Shown here in pieces: positions 52,707-61,952 of a DNA stretch of 64,000 nt; within the stretch, counting starts at the first letter, position 1, and each line of letters starts with the position of its first letter. The notes under the pieces were generated by a model. The model was not told the DNA's origin. It did no database searches and was given only the letters and a program-made list of their open reading frames with translations. The DNA is taken from the NCBI RefSeq assembly GCF_035317345.1, contig NZ_JAYKTU010000004.1. One strand, 5' to 3'. A program made the translations under genes and the position numbers. This DNA is from Cellvibrio fontiphilus. GTDB lineage: Bacteria > Pseudomonadota > Gammaproteobacteria > Pseudomonadales > Cellvibrionaceae.

Positions 52707-53255
52707 ATGAGTAATTATTCGCTCCCTATCGCCTTGGTTTATGGCACAGACACCGGCAACACCGAAGAGGTTGGCGGCAAAATCGCGAGCGCACTGCGCC
52801 AACACGGTTACTCCGTGGATATGATGAATGTTACTGAGGTGACATCGGATGTGTTGGCAACCTATTCCTTTTTAATCATGGGTATTCCCACTTGGGATTT
52901 TGGTGGAATACAGGAGGATTGGGAGGATTTTGAAAAAGATCTGCTATCGACCAACTTACGTGGTCACGTTGTTGCGCTTTATGGCTTGGGGGATCAGCGC
53001 GGTTACGGCGATTACTTCGTAGATGCGATGGGCTGGTTGCGCGATAGGGTTGTACAAACGGGTGCTCTGGTGATTGGCGCTTGGCCGGCTACAGGTTACA
53101 GAGTGGCAGCGTCGCTGGCATTTAATGAAAGCCAGACTGAGTTTTGTGGTTTGGCAATTGATGAAGATCAGCAGTTCGAGTTGACTGATTCGCGCGTTGC
53201 CAGCTGGGTCGCCATGATCGTTGAGCAATACGAAAATTTAGCTATAGCATCCTGA
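52707..53255 (+). CDS. Long-chain flavodoxin
   Basis: A 182-residue flavodoxin, FldA/FldB type. The FMN phosphate loop is GTDTGNTEEVG, the second loop GIPTWDFGGIQEDWEDF, and the third region LYGLGDQRGYGDYFVDAMG. The extra strand of long-chain forms and the ending CGLAIDEDQQFELTDSRVASW are present. It transfers electrons in place of ferredoxin, often under iron limitation. The start at ATG 52707 has GGCGGAG upstream and is preferred to ATG 52689. The unknown gene following after 7 bases is co-transcribed. Its position beside iron-uptake genes fits an iron-stress role (inference). Confidence 0.93.
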   Translation: MSNYSLPIALVYGTDTGNTEEVGGKIASALRQHGYSVDMMNVTEVTSDVLATYSFLIMGIPTWDFGGIQEDWEDFEKDLLSTNLRGHVVALYGLGDQRGYGDYFVDAMGWLRDRVVQTGALVIGAWPATGYRVAASLAFNESQTEFCGLAIDEDQQFELTDSRVASWVAMIVEQYENLAIAS

Positions 53256-53262
53256 GGGGGCA

Positions 53263-53715
53263 ATGATGAATTTACATATTGAAGCCCAATCATCTTCAGC
53301 CTTGGCGCGGGAGCGTAGAGAGCTCCTTATCCAGCGATGGTCCTTTCTGCTTGCGCAGGGGCGCACCGAGTTGCATTTAAAACAATGGTTTATTGCATCG
53401 GCATATTATCAGGAGGCGCTTCTAACGGTGGAAGCGCTTTTGGCAACGTCGAGCTGTAAAAATTGTGCGCTGCGATGTTACCTGCGCGCGCTATTTGAAT
53501 GCACTTATATCAGCAGCAAGATTCATGGTGACGACAGTATTGAATTGTTGGAGCAAGCCGGTGCCTTGATCTTGTCTGGTTATTTGCCTATGCAAACTAT
53601 TGAGAAATTGCTGGAGCCGTTGGCTGAGCTCAAGCGTTACAATGATGCAGATCGCGACCTCTGGATAAACCGGTTTTTTGCAGGGGATGCGGCTCATCGC
53701 AAACAACTACACTAA
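53263..53715 (+). CDS. Protein of unknown function downstream of flavodoxin
   Basis: A 150-residue, mainly helical soluble protein. The stretch RTELHLKQWFIASAYYQEAL looks like a TPR-type helical pair, followed by a Cys-rich segment (SCKNCALRCYLRALFEC) with four cysteines. I do not recognise the family. TGAGGGGG precedes the start; ATG 53263 and 53266 are both possible. The 7-base gap to the flavodoxin gene indicates one operon, so it may be a partner of flavodoxin or a metal-linked factor, but nothing proves this. Confidence 0.75.
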   Translation: MMNLHIEAQSSSALARERRELLIQRWSFLLAQGRTELHLKQWFIASAYYQEALLTVEALLATSSCKNCALRCYLRALFECTYISSKIHGDDSIELLEQAGALILSGYLPMQTIEKLLEPLAELKRYNDADRDLWINRFFAGDAAHRKQLH

Positions 53716-53731
53716 ACGCCGCCTGTGAAAA

Positions 53732-54058
53732 TTACTGCATAGTGTTGAACCATAGTGTAACCGCGCTAAATACAAGCGCGATCAGTGGCGCTAGTTTGGG
53801 GCGATAGTTGAGTAACAACGCTAGTGAAATCGCTGCAGCGCTTAACAGTCCCAGAAGGATAACCGGTGCGGTTGCTGCGCCGTATAGGGTGCTGCTGTAC
53901 ATCAGTGCAGCAACCAATAGCGCCCAGCCAAAAAACCTTAAGAAATTGGCATGAATTGACAGCAGTTTTTTGTGAGGAAATATTTGTTGGAAATGTTTAT
54001 TCATTGCCATGCTGAGCGTTAAAAAGCTGCAATACGCCAGTGTATAAGTTAGTAGCAT
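53732..54058 (-). CDS. DUF3325 membrane protein
   Basis: A 108-residue inner-membrane protein with three or four helices. The DUF3325 pattern is visible: LAYCSFLTLSMAMNKHFQQIF near the start and LRFFGWALLVAALMYS after it. The family occurs almost only in iron-uptake loci, downstream of PepSY and DUF3649 genes and near siderophore receptors, as here. Its start overlaps the PepSY stop by one base (TAATG), so it is the third gene of a three-gene operon. Confidence 0.87.
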   Translation of the reverse strand: MLLTYTLAYCSFLTLSMAMNKHFQQIFPHKKLLSIHANFLRFFGWALLVAALMYSSTLYGAATAPVILLGLLSAAAISLALLLNYRPKLAPLIALVFSAVTLWFNTMQ

Positions 54059-55656
54059 TAGGCAGTTTCCTGTTGCGTGGCAATGTTCGGTGTTTTCGAG
54101 CTATTTGTCGTTGCGGGTGAAATCTGTGTGCGCTCTTGTACCTTGTAAGCTGCTATTGAAAAGATCAGTGCAATACTGAAAAACGTAAAATCAACTCCGG
54201 CGAATATCCAATCGTTTTGTTGAATGCTATGCAAAAGTGAGCGATTTGTCGTTACTGCATTCAGCAATGGCAGGCCTGCATAAGCCACTGCAGCAATCCA
54301 CATCAATTCACCCCAACCTTTTTGTACAGGACGTAATAACGGGCAGAGTAAACAGGCGAGCCACACTAAGAACATCACATGAGCTTCCCACTGGGCGCGA
54401 TTGACCATGTCAACCGGCAACAAACGGTTCGCCCAAAAATACGCGGCTATGGCGATAGGTAAGCCAACCACTGTACCCAAGTTTAAACTCTCAACCAAGC
54501 GATACCCAAAGTCTGGACCGCCCACTTTTTTTAGCTGCGCCGGGCGGCGCTTTAAACTCCATAAAACCATCCCGGTGGCGATCATTGCTGTGCCTAATAA
54601 ACCAGAGAAAAAATACAGCCAACGCAAGCCTGTGTTAGCAAATAATCCTTCATGCAGCCCGAGGAAAACATCGTAAATTGCTTTAGGCGTAGAGGTAATC
54701 GCGGCATTGTTGGTGAGCAATTCGCCGCTAGTTCCATCAAAAACTAACTCAGGGCTTGCGCGTAAGGGAGAATCCAATTGCCGCCCGATTTTCACGCGTG
54801 CGTGTTGACTGCCGGGGTGGTCTATATCCACATAGCGGACTTGGTCAGCCCCCCAGTGTGATTCTGCAATGGCTGCCATCGCACTTAAATTGGCAAGTTC
54901 TTTTTTATTGCCACCAACACTGATGTTATGCGGTTCAGAAAAAAATTCTGCTTCAAATTGTTCATGTGCTTTCTCACCAAACCCATATGTGTCAGAGACG
55001 ATCAGCGACATGTAAGTGAGTACAAAAAATAATAAGCCGCTGTAGGTGATCATTAAGTGAAAAGGCAGGGCGCTGACGCTGAGTAAGTTGTGCATATCCA
55101 GCCAGGATCTCTGCCCTTTGTTGCTGCGAAAGGTAAAAATATCTTTGAAGATCTTTTTATGGATCACAACGCCGCTAATAATCGCGACCAACATAAACAT
55201 GGCGCATATACCGACGATCCAATAACTGATGTTGGCGGGAATGTAATGCAGAGCGTAATGCATACGATAAAGTGTTTGGCCACCGCCTGTTGCTCGAGCG
55301 GTCAAGGGCTGTCCTGTTGCCGCATTTAGCAATTCATTGCCGCGCCCGCCGGGTTTGCCATCGGCTTCCGGCGTTTGCCAAAAAATTCTCAAATGGGGAT
55401 TGTCACGGTTCGTTGGCGGGCTGATAAACCAGCGCTCGGCTCCCGGTGCTTGTTGTTGCAAGCGCTGCTGCGCGGTGATCAAGGATTGTTGCAAGTTGGC
55501 GTTTTCCGGCGACAACTCCGGCTTCATCCAGCGGTCAATTTCCGTATCAAAATAACCGAGTGTTCCGGTGAGAAATACAAAATATAAAATCCAGCTCAGG
55601 GTTAATCCGCCCCAAGTGTGCAGCCATGACATGGATTGGCGAAACCCGCTTTTCAT
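54058..55656 (-). CDS. PepSY-associated membrane protein, putative iron-siderophore reductase
   Basis: A 532-residue inner-membrane protein with at least four helices: SWLHTWGGLTLSWILYFVFL, WIVGICAMFMLVAIISGVVI, LPFHLMITYSGLLFFVL and the C-terminal group. Histidines in HTWGG, HKKIF and MHNLL match the heme- or metal-binding pattern of PepSY_TM proteins such as FoxB or PiuB, thought to reduce ferric siderophores at the inner membrane. It sits in a tight operon with DUF3649 (4-base overlap, ATGA) and DUF3325. It diverges from the first fecI-type gene. Confidence 0.9.
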   Translation of the reverse strand: MKSGFRQSMSWLHTWGGLTLSWILYFVFLTGTLGYFDTEIDRWMKPELSPENANLQQSLITAQQRLQQQAPGAERWFISPPTNRDNPHLRIFWQTPEADGKPGGRGNELLNAATGQPLTARATGGGQTLYRMHYALHYIPANISYWIVGICAMFMLVAIISGVVIHKKIFKDIFTFRSNKGQRSWLDMHNLLSVSALPFHLMITYSGLLFFVLTYMSLIVSDTYGFGEKAHEQFEAEFFSEPHNISVGGNKKELANLSAMAAIAESHWGADQVRYVDIDHPGSQHARVKIGRQLDSPLRASPELVFDGTSGELLTNNAAITSTPKAIYDVFLGLHEGLFANTGLRWLYFFSGLLGTAMIATGMVLWSLKRRPAQLKKVGGPDFGYRLVESLNLGTVVGLPIAIAAYFWANRLLPVDMVNRAQWEAHVMFLVWLACLLCPLLRPVQKGWGELMWIAAVAYAGLPLLNAVTTNRSLLHSIQQNDWIFAGVDFTFFSIALIFSIAAYKVQERTQISPATTNSSKTPNIATQQETA

Positions 55657-55961
55657 CGCGATACACCAACTAGTTTAAACAGCAAAATAATCGCTAGAAA
55701 AAACACTGCAGGTACCCACACACCGCCTAGTGCTTTTAACATAGAGCGATGGGAGAAAACCCACATTACTGCACCCGCGTAAATCGCAAAGCTCAGCAAC
55801 AAGCTAGTTGTCAGTGCGTCGACTTTGCTAAACGGCAGCAAATACGTCAGCAGAATGCCACTGGTATTTGCCAGGGCAAAACCACCAAAAATAGCGGTGA
55901 GTACGCGCCAAGTTACGTTCCAACGGTAGGTGCGTTCAGTTTGTCGGTACGCATTTGTCAT
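55653..55961 (-). CDS. DUF3649 membrane protein
   Basis: A 102-residue inner-membrane protein with three helices. The family pattern is clear: WRVLTAIFGGFALANTSGIL, then the aspartate before ALTTSLLLSFAIYAGAVMWVF and a final VPAVFFLAIILLFKL. DUF3649 proteins occur in iron-uptake operons with PepSY and DUF3325. I use ATG 55961 because GAAGGTG lies just upstream; a longer frame opens at 56033. It is the first gene of this operon, and the 179 bases before it carry the divergent promoters shared with fecI. Confidence 0.87.
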   Translation of the reverse strand: MTNAYRQTERTYRWNVTWRVLTAIFGGFALANTSGILLTYLLPFSKVDALTTSLLLSFAIYAGAVMWVFSHRSMLKALGGVWVPAVFFLAIILLFKLVGVSR

Positions 55962-56140
55962 AAGTGCACCTTCATTAATAAATTCTTCAATGGGGAAAAA
56001 ATGAGATGAATTCCTATTGGCAAGGTGGGGCACTTTAGCAGTAAAGAGGCAAACATGGAATGTTATTGGGAATTATTACTGTTTGTTTTTTTATCTCATT
56101 TGTGCAAGCATTAAGTCAGTATCCACTTCCAATTAAACAT

Positions 56141-56656
56141 ATGTTCATTGCTCACCATCCCTCCGCTTCTGAGCTTTATCAGCAGCACCATCGCTGGCTT
56201 TACAATTGGCTGCGGCGGCGCGTGGGGTGCTCGCATGCAGCGGCGGATGTGGCGCAGGATACCTATGTCCGGCTGTTAACCTTTGGTCGTTTTCCCACTC
56301 AGGAGCAGGCGCGCCCGCACTTGTTGCAAATCGCCAAGGGCTTGGTGGTTGATCGCCATCGCCGCTGTGTGATTGAACAGGCTTATTTAGATGCCTTGGC
56401 AAACCAGCCGGAAACTGTGGCGCCATCGCCAGAGGAAACCGTGTTGGTAATTGAAGCCTTGGTGCGGATCGATAGCGCGCTCGCGAGGCTTAAACCGATG
56501 GTGCGGGAGACTTTTCTGCTCTCGCGCTTTGAGGGGCTGACATACAGTGAGATCGCGCTGAATTTGAATATCGCCGTGGCGACCGTGCGTAAATATATGC
56601 TGGTTGCTATTCAAGCTTGTATGGCGGCAGTAGGTGAGGGTGCGCTTCATGATTGA
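56141..56656 (+). CDS. FecI-like ECF sigma factor (first copy)
   Basis: A 171-residue extracytoplasmic-function sigma factor for iron uptake. Region 2 has LYQQHHRWLYNWLRRRVGCS and AADVAQDTYVRLL (core and -10 binding). Region 4 has LARLKPMVRETFLLSRFEGL and TYSEIALNLNIAVATVRKYM (helix-turn-helix). ATG 56141 fits the normal length; the frame is open from 56060. There is no good ribosome-binding site. It overlaps the FecR gene by 8 bases. It should direct transcription of the receptor gene 57734-60232. Confidence 0.93.
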   Translation: MFIAHHPSASELYQQHHRWLYNWLRRRVGCSHAAADVAQDTYVRLLTFGRFPTQEQARPHLLQIAKGLVVDRHRRCVIEQAYLDALANQPETVAPSPEETVLVIEALVRIDSALARLKPMVRETFLLSRFEGLTYSEIALNLNIAVATVRKYMLVAIQACMAAVGEGALHD

Positions 56657-57623
56657 GTCGAGTGGCACGGCACACTGTTCTCAAACCATTTTGCAGCAGG
56701 CGATGGAATGGCAAGTCACGCTCTGGTCGGGGGAGGTCAGCGCGCAAGAACAACAGGCTTTCGAGCACTGGTTACGAGCTAATCAGCAGCATGAATTGGC
56801 GTGGCAAAAAGTCCAAAACATCAATTACCAATTGGAGCAGGTGCCTGACTCAATCGCCAGTCGGGTGCTGCGCCAAACTACGGCGGTTGATCGGCGCCGC
56901 CGCCAGTTACTCCTCGGTATGGGCTCCTTTGCCTGCTTGGGAATATTAGGTTTTGGTGCAAGCCAAACGCCCCAGTGGCAGATAGCCGCTGCCGATTACC
57001 GCACCGCACGCGGTGAACTCCGCGAGTTAACCCTGCCCGATGGCACCCAATTAATGCTCAACACCGCCAGCGCGGTGGATGTGACTTTCAGCGCCTCCAG
57101 CCGCCGGTTAATTTTGCGTCGCGGTGAAATCCAGATAATCACCGGCGCCGACAAAAACGCAGGAACCTTCAGACCTTTTTGGGTGGAAACCCCCGCCGGT
57201 GTGGTGCGTCCCATAGGTACGCAATTTACCTTGCGGCAGTTTGATCGCGCGGTAGCTGTCCAAGTTGCCCAAGGCGCGGTGGAGCTATTGCCCACGCAGG
57301 GGCGGGGAGTTCGTGTCGATGCAGGGCAAGCAGCCGAGTTTGATCAATTCGGCGTAGGTGCTGTTCAACGAGCATCACAAGCCAATAGCGGCTGGACCCG
57401 CGGTTTGTTGATCGCCGAACAGCAACGGCTAGGTGATTTCATTGCCGAATTGGATCGCTACCATTCCGGCGTGTTGCGCTGTGATCCGGCTGTAGCGGAT
57501 TTGGTGGTATCCGGCGTTTATCCCCTCAACGACACCCTAAGCGTATTGCGTGCGCTGGAGCAGGTGTTGCCGGTTCGCGTACATACGCAGCTGGGTTATT
57601 GGACCACCCTGATCGCTCGCTGA
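56649..57623 (+). CDS. FecR-like anti-sigma/signal-transfer protein (first copy)
   Basis: A 324-residue inner-membrane regulator. The N-terminal cytoplasmic part has the sigma-binding pattern QALEWQ-like AMEWQVTLWSGEVSAQEQQAF with WLRANQQHELAWQ. One helix follows (LLLGMGSFACLGILGFGA), then the periplasmic FecR domain (ADYRTARGELRELTLPDGTQ, NTASAVDV) and a STN-contacting C-terminal part. The start at ATG 56649 has GAGGGTG upstream and overlaps fecI. The second FecR in this window is clearly a paralogue, sharing RLGDFIAEL and YHSGVLRCDPAVA. Confidence 0.93.
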   Translation: MIESSGTAHCSQTILQQAMEWQVTLWSGEVSAQEQQAFEHWLRANQQHELAWQKVQNINYQLEQVPDSIASRVLRQTTAVDRRRRQLLLGMGSFACLGILGFGASQTPQWQIAAADYRTARGELRELTLPDGTQLMLNTASAVDVTFSASSRRLILRRGEIQIITGADKNAGTFRPFWVETPAGVVRPIGTQFTLRQFDRAVAVQVAQGAVELLPTQGRGVRVDAGQAAEFDQFGVGAVQRASQANSGWTRGLLIAEQQRLGDFIAELDRYHSGVLRCDPAVADLVVSGVYPLNDTLSVLRALEQVLPVRVHTQLGYWTTLIAR

Positions 57624-57733
57624 GGCATTCATTTCAAATTTTTTCACTTTCCCCGTAGCACTTTTTCTTTCTCATCCGGGATACAGGTTAACGCTACCCG
57701 AGCGCAACCCAAAACCATCTACGAGGAAGCAGC

Positions 57734-60232
57734 ATGTCTGGCAAATCCACCCGTTTTTCAAATCCCTTTTTCCGTCCTGCGCTACTGTCGCAAGCTGTAT
57801 TTATGGCTTGTTTGGGTGGCGCCGTTTCATTCCCCGTTTTTGCGCAAACACCTGCCAGCGCCCAGGCTGAAACCCTAATCACTTTCGATATTCCGGCAGG
57901 CAGTTTGGATCAGGCACTCAACCGCTTTGCCTCCACGGCCGGGGTGATGTTGGCGGTAGATGGCGCAAAAACCAAAGGCCTCAATAGTGCTGGTTTGCAG
58001 GGTCAATATACGGTGAGTAACGGATTCGCTGCACTTCTCGCAGAGACAGGTTTGCAAGCGGTAAAAAGTGAAACGGGCAGTTATGCACTGCGTGATGTGC
58101 CTAAATCCGTAGGTGTATTGAAGACTGTGAAGGTAACAGCGAATGCAGAGCAGGGTGTCGTTCCCTACGTGTCGGATGAAACCACGTCCTTGGGTTTCAA
58201 ACTTTCTGAACAGAAAACCCCTGCCATTATCAATACAGTGACTGAAGCTTTTTGGGAGGCGACAGCCTCTAAAACTCTGGATGAAGTGCTTTCCTATGTG
58301 CCGGGTATCAACCTTACCGATAATGGCGGTTGGACGGGCGATACTATTGCCGTGCGCGGATTCCTCTCTTCCATTCCCTTTCGCGATGGTATGCGTCAGG
58401 TGGATTCCGGCTATGGCCAAAGCCTGCGCAGTATGCCCGACAATATTGAGCGCATCGAAATCGTCAAGGGCCCGGCTGGCGCAGAGTTTGGTGTAGCTGA
58501 GCCGGGTGGTGCAGTTAATTTTGTTACCAAGAAACCAGAGCGTGAGCGCAGCGGCAGTGTAAGCCTTGGCGCAGGGCAAGACGGTTATCGCAAACTGGGA
58601 GCTGATTTCACCGGCGCGCTTAATCAGGGTGAGAACCTGCAAGGTCGTCTGGTGCTTGCCTATGTGGAGCCGGAGGAGTGGCGCGCTGGCCGACCGGACG
58701 ATACCTATCGCTATCTGGTTGCACCTAGCCTGAACTGGGACTACAGCGAACAGGGAAAAGTCACCTTGGGCTATGAGCGTAATCATCAAAACTCGCCGCA
58801 GGATCGTGGCATTATTTATGTGGCAGGTGCATGGCCTGATGGTTTTGCACCGCGCGACTGGAGCTTTCATCAAACCACTTCCAGCCAGGTGAATGAAACC
58901 GAGCGCTGGTATGTGAACCATCGCCATGGGGTCAGTGATTCACTCACCTGGACGACAGCGATCCAGCACAGTAACTATGAATACCAACTCAAGGAATTTC
59001 GCAATGCCGATACTGAACCCGGTTGGGGCAACCTCTACCTGAGAGATGGTTTGACGTGGAGTGGTGAACGCTTGGTTGATCTGTATTGGGATAAATGGCG
59101 AGGCGATACCGATGCGGACTCGTTTCGCTCCACTTTGGAGTACAGCATCAACGCAGGCACCGTGGAGCATGTGTTGAGCTTGGGTATTGACCGTACCAAA
59201 AGCAAGAATCTGGCCGACAGTTTGTACAGCGATGTCAGCAACACCCTCGATATATTGGCACCAGATAATCACCAGCGACCGCAAATTCTCCGCGAAGACT
59301 ATGCCTTATGGGAAAGCACCATCAAGGTGAAAGAGGAGGGCGTTAATGCCAAATGGCTGGCTAACTGGAGCGAGCGCTGGCGCACAATTATGGGTTTGCG
59401 TCGCTTTGATTACAGCTATGACTACGACGCTGCCTACACCGACTTTACTGATTCTTCAAACGATTACCCTTGGGTAGATGCCTACGGCAGCGAAGAAACT
59501 TCCGTAAGACTTGCTACCAGTTTTGACTTAAACGCTGCCCATACGCTCTTTGCCGGTTTCAGCGATGGTTACGTTCCCCAGGGTGGGGTCAAGCGCGACG
59601 GTACGCCGCTGGATGCCATCCACGACCGCGCTTTTGAACTGGGCATCAAAAGTCGGTTTATGGACGGCAAACTTTCCTGGACTAATAGCTTGTTTGAAAC
59701 CCGCCGTACCGGTATGACATTGAACGACCCTCAAAATGGGCCTGATGATGCCTTCGCTATCAATGGCGGCAAAGGGGAAATCCATGGGATCGAAAGTGAG
59801 CTGAATGCGCAACTGGGACACTACTGGCTGGTGCGCGCTGGTTTGGCCCTGCAGGAGTCACGGATTGCTGCCAATGATACCGAGTCCTTCCAAGGAAACC
59901 GTTTTGCCAATACGCCAGAACGCCAGGTTTCATTGACCGCGAGTTACGACTGGGAGGGAGTGAATGTTTCCGGCTTAACCACCGACCTTTGCTTTACCCA
60001 TATCAGCCAACGGTGGGGTAACTCAGGAAACAACATTTCGCTGCCCGGCTATACGCTCGTTAATCTGGGGGCTGCTTATCAAATTGCCGAGCAAACATCA
60101 CTTCGTTTGAGTATCGCTAACGCCACCGATGAAACCTACTACACCGGCATGCAGGACAGCGGTGCTCGCGCCGATCAGGTGATGGTGGGTTCCAAACGAA
60201 ATGCGTTTTTGACACTAAGCCAGAATTTCTAA
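57734..60232 (+). CDS. FecA-like TonB-dependent transducer receptor (first copy)
   Basis: An 832-residue ferric-siderophore-type receptor with signal peptide, then an N-terminal secretin/TonB (STN) signalling domain (about 45-125: ITFDIPAGSLDQALNRFAST). The plug has AVRGFLSSIPFRDGMRQ, IERIEIVKGPAGAEFG and PGGAVNFVTKKP, and the barrel ends FLTLSQNF. The STN domain talks to FecR across the periplasm and switches on the sigma factor when ligand is bound. GAGGAAG precedes the start. The siderophore is unknown; the sequence looks like the ferrichrome/pyoverdine receptor class. No siderophore synthesis genes are visible. Confidence 0.94.
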   Translation: MSGKSTRFSNPFFRPALLSQAVFMACLGGAVSFPVFAQTPASAQAETLITFDIPAGSLDQALNRFASTAGVMLAVDGAKTKGLNSAGLQGQYTVSNGFAALLAETGLQAVKSETGSYALRDVPKSVGVLKTVKVTANAEQGVVPYVSDETTSLGFKLSEQKTPAIINTVTEAFWEATASKTLDEVLSYVPGINLTDNGGWTGDTIAVRGFLSSIPFRDGMRQVDSGYGQSLRSMPDNIERIEIVKGPAGAEFGVAEPGGAVNFVTKKPERERSGSVSLGAGQDGYRKLGADFTGALNQGENLQGRLVLAYVEPEEWRAGRPDDTYRYLVAPSLNWDYSEQGKVTLGYERNHQNSPQDRGIIYVAGAWPDGFAPRDWSFHQTTSSQVNETERWYVNHRHGVSDSLTWTTAIQHSNYEYQLKEFRNADTEPGWGNLYLRDGLTWSGERLVDLYWDKWRGDTDADSFRSTLEYSINAGTVEHVLSLGIDRTKSKNLADSLYSDVSNTLDILAPDNHQRPQILREDYALWESTIKVKEEGVNAKWLANWSERWRTIMGLRRFDYSYDYDAAYTDFTDSSNDYPWVDAYGSEETSVRLATSFDLNAAHTLFAGFSDGYVPQGGVKRDGTPLDAIHDRAFELGIKSRFMDGKLSWTNSLFETRRTGMTLNDPQNGPDDAFAINGGKGEIHGIESELNAQLGHYWLVRAGLALQESRIAANDTESFQGNRFANTPERQVSLTASYDWEGVNVSGLTTDLCFTHISQRWGNSGNNISLPGYTLVNLGAAYQIAEQTSLRLSIANATDETYYTGMQDSGARADQVMVGSKRNAFLTLSQNF

Positions 60233-60245
60233 TTCCCCCGCCATA

Positions 60246-60277
60246 CCCCAGCTGTAGTCCAGCAATACAGCTGGGGC
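60246..60277 (+). terminator. Hairpin after the first receptor gene
   Basis: CCCCAGCTG and CAGCTGGGG form a 9-bp stem with a loop of about 13 bases, shortly after the receptor stop. There is no T run, so termination by this element alone is uncertain. Confidence 0.45.
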
Positions 60278-60320
60278 GTTCCCATGTTGCCATTGCAACT
60301 TCATGTGCCATAAAATGCGA

Positions 60321-60341
60321 ACAATTATCAATTGATATTGT
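60321..60341. promoter_or_regulatory. Candidate Fur-binding palindrome upstream of the second fecI
   Basis: ACAATTATCAATTGATATTGT is an AT-rich near-palindrome (first 20 bases shown in part here by arms ACAATTATCA and TGATATTGT) about 30 bases before the sigma-factor gene. It matches the 19-base Fur consensus at roughly 11 positions by eye. Iron repression by Fur is expected for this gene class. Confidence 0.45.
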
Positions 60342-60372
60342 TTCTTTATTCTAAACGCATGTGGAGTTTCCC

Positions 60373-60897
60373 ATGTCCAGCGCCGGGCTCGACACCCCAG
60401 TCGATGTTCAACATCTTTACACCGATCACCACCGTTGGTTATACAACTGGCTGCGGCGACGCATGGGTTGTTCGCACACGGCGGCAGATTTGGCACAGGA
60501 TACGTTTGTGCGGATGTTGTCGCTTAGAGGGGAGGTTGCTCAGCAATCACTACAGCCGCTGCAAGAGCCGCGCGCCTATTTATGGGCGATAGCCAAAGGT
60601 TTAGTGGTTGATCACCTAAGGCGCCGTTCGCTGGAGCAGGCTTATCTGGAAGCGCTCGCGCACTTGCCGGAAGCCTGTAGCATTTCGCCGGAAGAGCAGG
60701 AAATCCTCTTACAAACCCTGCATCGCATAGATGCTTTGTTGGATCAGTTACCCGCGCCAGTGCGTCAGGCATTTCTCCTGTCCCAAATTCACGGGCTGAC
60801 TTACACCGAGATTGCGCAGCAGATGAATCTCTCGCAGCGCACCATCAAACGCTACATGCAACAGGGGTTTGCCCGATGCATAACCGCGCTCTTTTAG
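60373..60897 (+). CDS. FecI-like ECF sigma factor (second copy)
   Basis: A 174-residue ECF sigma factor, paralogous to the first: HHRWLYNWLRRRMGCSHTAAD and LAQDTFVRML in region 2, and LPAPVRQAFLLSQIHGLTY with TEIAQQMNLSQRTIKRYM in region 4. I use ATG 60373 because GTGGAG lies 7 bases upstream; GTG 60361 is the alternative. It overlaps the second FecR gene by 22 bases. A Fur-like palindrome lies upstream. It should act on the second receptor gene. Confidence 0.93.
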   Translation: MSSAGLDTPVDVQHLYTDHHRWLYNWLRRRMGCSHTAADLAQDTFVRMLSLRGEVAQQSLQPLQEPRAYLWAIAKGLVVDHLRRRSLEQAYLEALAHLPEACSISPEEQEILLQTLHRIDALLDQLPAPVRQAFLLSQIHGLTYTEIAQQMNLSQRTIKRYMQQGFARCITALF

Positions 60898-61850
60898 CCC
60901 CTCCGCCCGAGGTGATTGCCCGCGCAGCAGCCTGGTTGGTGCAAATGCAGGAAGGCAAGCTAACCGCTGAAACCGAGCGTCAATTGCAGGCTTGGCGATT
61001 GGAAAATGCCGAACATGAGCGCGCATGGCAAGCGGCGATGCAATTGCAAGACATGATGGGCAGTGTGCCGAGCGGGTTGGGGCAGTCGGTACTGGGGCGC
61101 CAGCGGTTGGATCGGCGGCAACTGTTGTTGTCTATCGCGGTAATCGCAACGGCGTTGCCGATCACTTGGGTGGCCTATCGCCAATTGCCGATGTTGACGG
61201 CGGATTATCGCACCGCGACCGGCGAACAGCGTCAGATCATCTTGCCCGATGGCAGTCAGTTGCGGCTGAATACCGGCAGCTTGGTGGATGTACGATTCGA
61301 TGCACAGCAGCGGCTGATCCGTTTGCATCGCGGTGAAATTGCGATTCAAACGGCGCCCGATAATTTTATTCAGGAAAACTCCACTCACAAGCGCCCGCTT
61401 ATTGTTGCAACGCCGGTGGGAAATATTCGCGCATTAGGAACACGGTTCGCGGTGCGCACTCTGGATAGTGACATCAGCCAAGTGGAAGTTTACGAACATG
61501 CAGTTGCCTTAAAACCTGCCGAGGGTGAAATAGAAACCCGAGTGGACGCAGGAAAAAAAGCGCTGTTTGATCGGCAAAAAATTCACTTTGTTGAAGATCA
61601 TCATCAGTTCACGGCGGCGTGGGCGAATGGCCAAATCATTGCCGACAATCAACGTCTCGGCGATTTTATTGCGGAGCTGGCGCGCTACCATTCGGGCGTG
61701 TTGCGCTGCGATCCGGCAGTTGCCGAGTTGCGTATCTCCGGCGTATTCCAACTCAAAAATCCGCTGCAGGTATTAAATGTTGTGGCGGGCACTTTGCCGG
61801 TGCGCATCTCACGCATAACAGATTACTGGGTCACGATTACGTCGCCATAA
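60876..61850 (+). CDS. FecR-like anti-sigma/signal-transfer protein (second copy)
   Basis: A 324-residue FecR protein, the same length as the first copy. It has a cytoplasmic part (AAAWLVQMQEGKLTAETERQ, WRLENAEHERAWQ), one membrane helix (LLLSIAVIATALPITWVA) and a periplasmic FecR domain (TADYRTATGEQRQIILPDGS, LNTGSLVDVRF). The C-terminus contains RLGDFIAEL and YHSGVLRCDPAVAELRISG, nearly as in copy one. It begins inside the 3' end of fecI copy two, so the pair is translationally coupled. It is expected to pair with the receptor starting at 61953. Confidence 0.93.
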   Translation: MHNRALLAPPPEVIARAAAWLVQMQEGKLTAETERQLQAWRLENAEHERAWQAAMQLQDMMGSVPSGLGQSVLGRQRLDRRQLLLSIAVIATALPITWVAYRQLPMLTADYRTATGEQRQIILPDGSQLRLNTGSLVDVRFDAQQRLIRLHRGEIAIQTAPDNFIQENSTHKRPLIVATPVGNIRALGTRFAVRTLDSDISQVEVYEHAVALKPAEGEIETRVDAGKKALFDRQKIHFVEDHHQFTAAWANGQIIADNQRLGDFIAELARYHSGVLRCDPAVAELRISGVFQLKNPLQVLNVVAGTLPVRISRITDYWVTITSP

Positions 61851-61952
61851 AATAATCTTTTATTTCTGCGCATAACACTGTCCCCTTTTTATTTCTCGTT
61901 CGGCATAACACCTGAGAGCCACTTATTTACCTGCTTTTGGAGCTATTAATTT

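Noticed and set aside
56034..56140. A Fur box before the first sigma-factor gene
   Set aside because: I looked for a GATAAT-type array here; the AT-rich stretches do not line up with the 19-base consensus well enough to report.
57875..58927. A 350-codon open frame on the minus strand inside the first FecA-type receptor gene
   Set aside because: It lies wholly opposite a well-supported receptor gene, has no ribosome-binding site and reads as low-quality sequence rich in Cys, His and Ile; it is a shadow of codon bias on the other strand.
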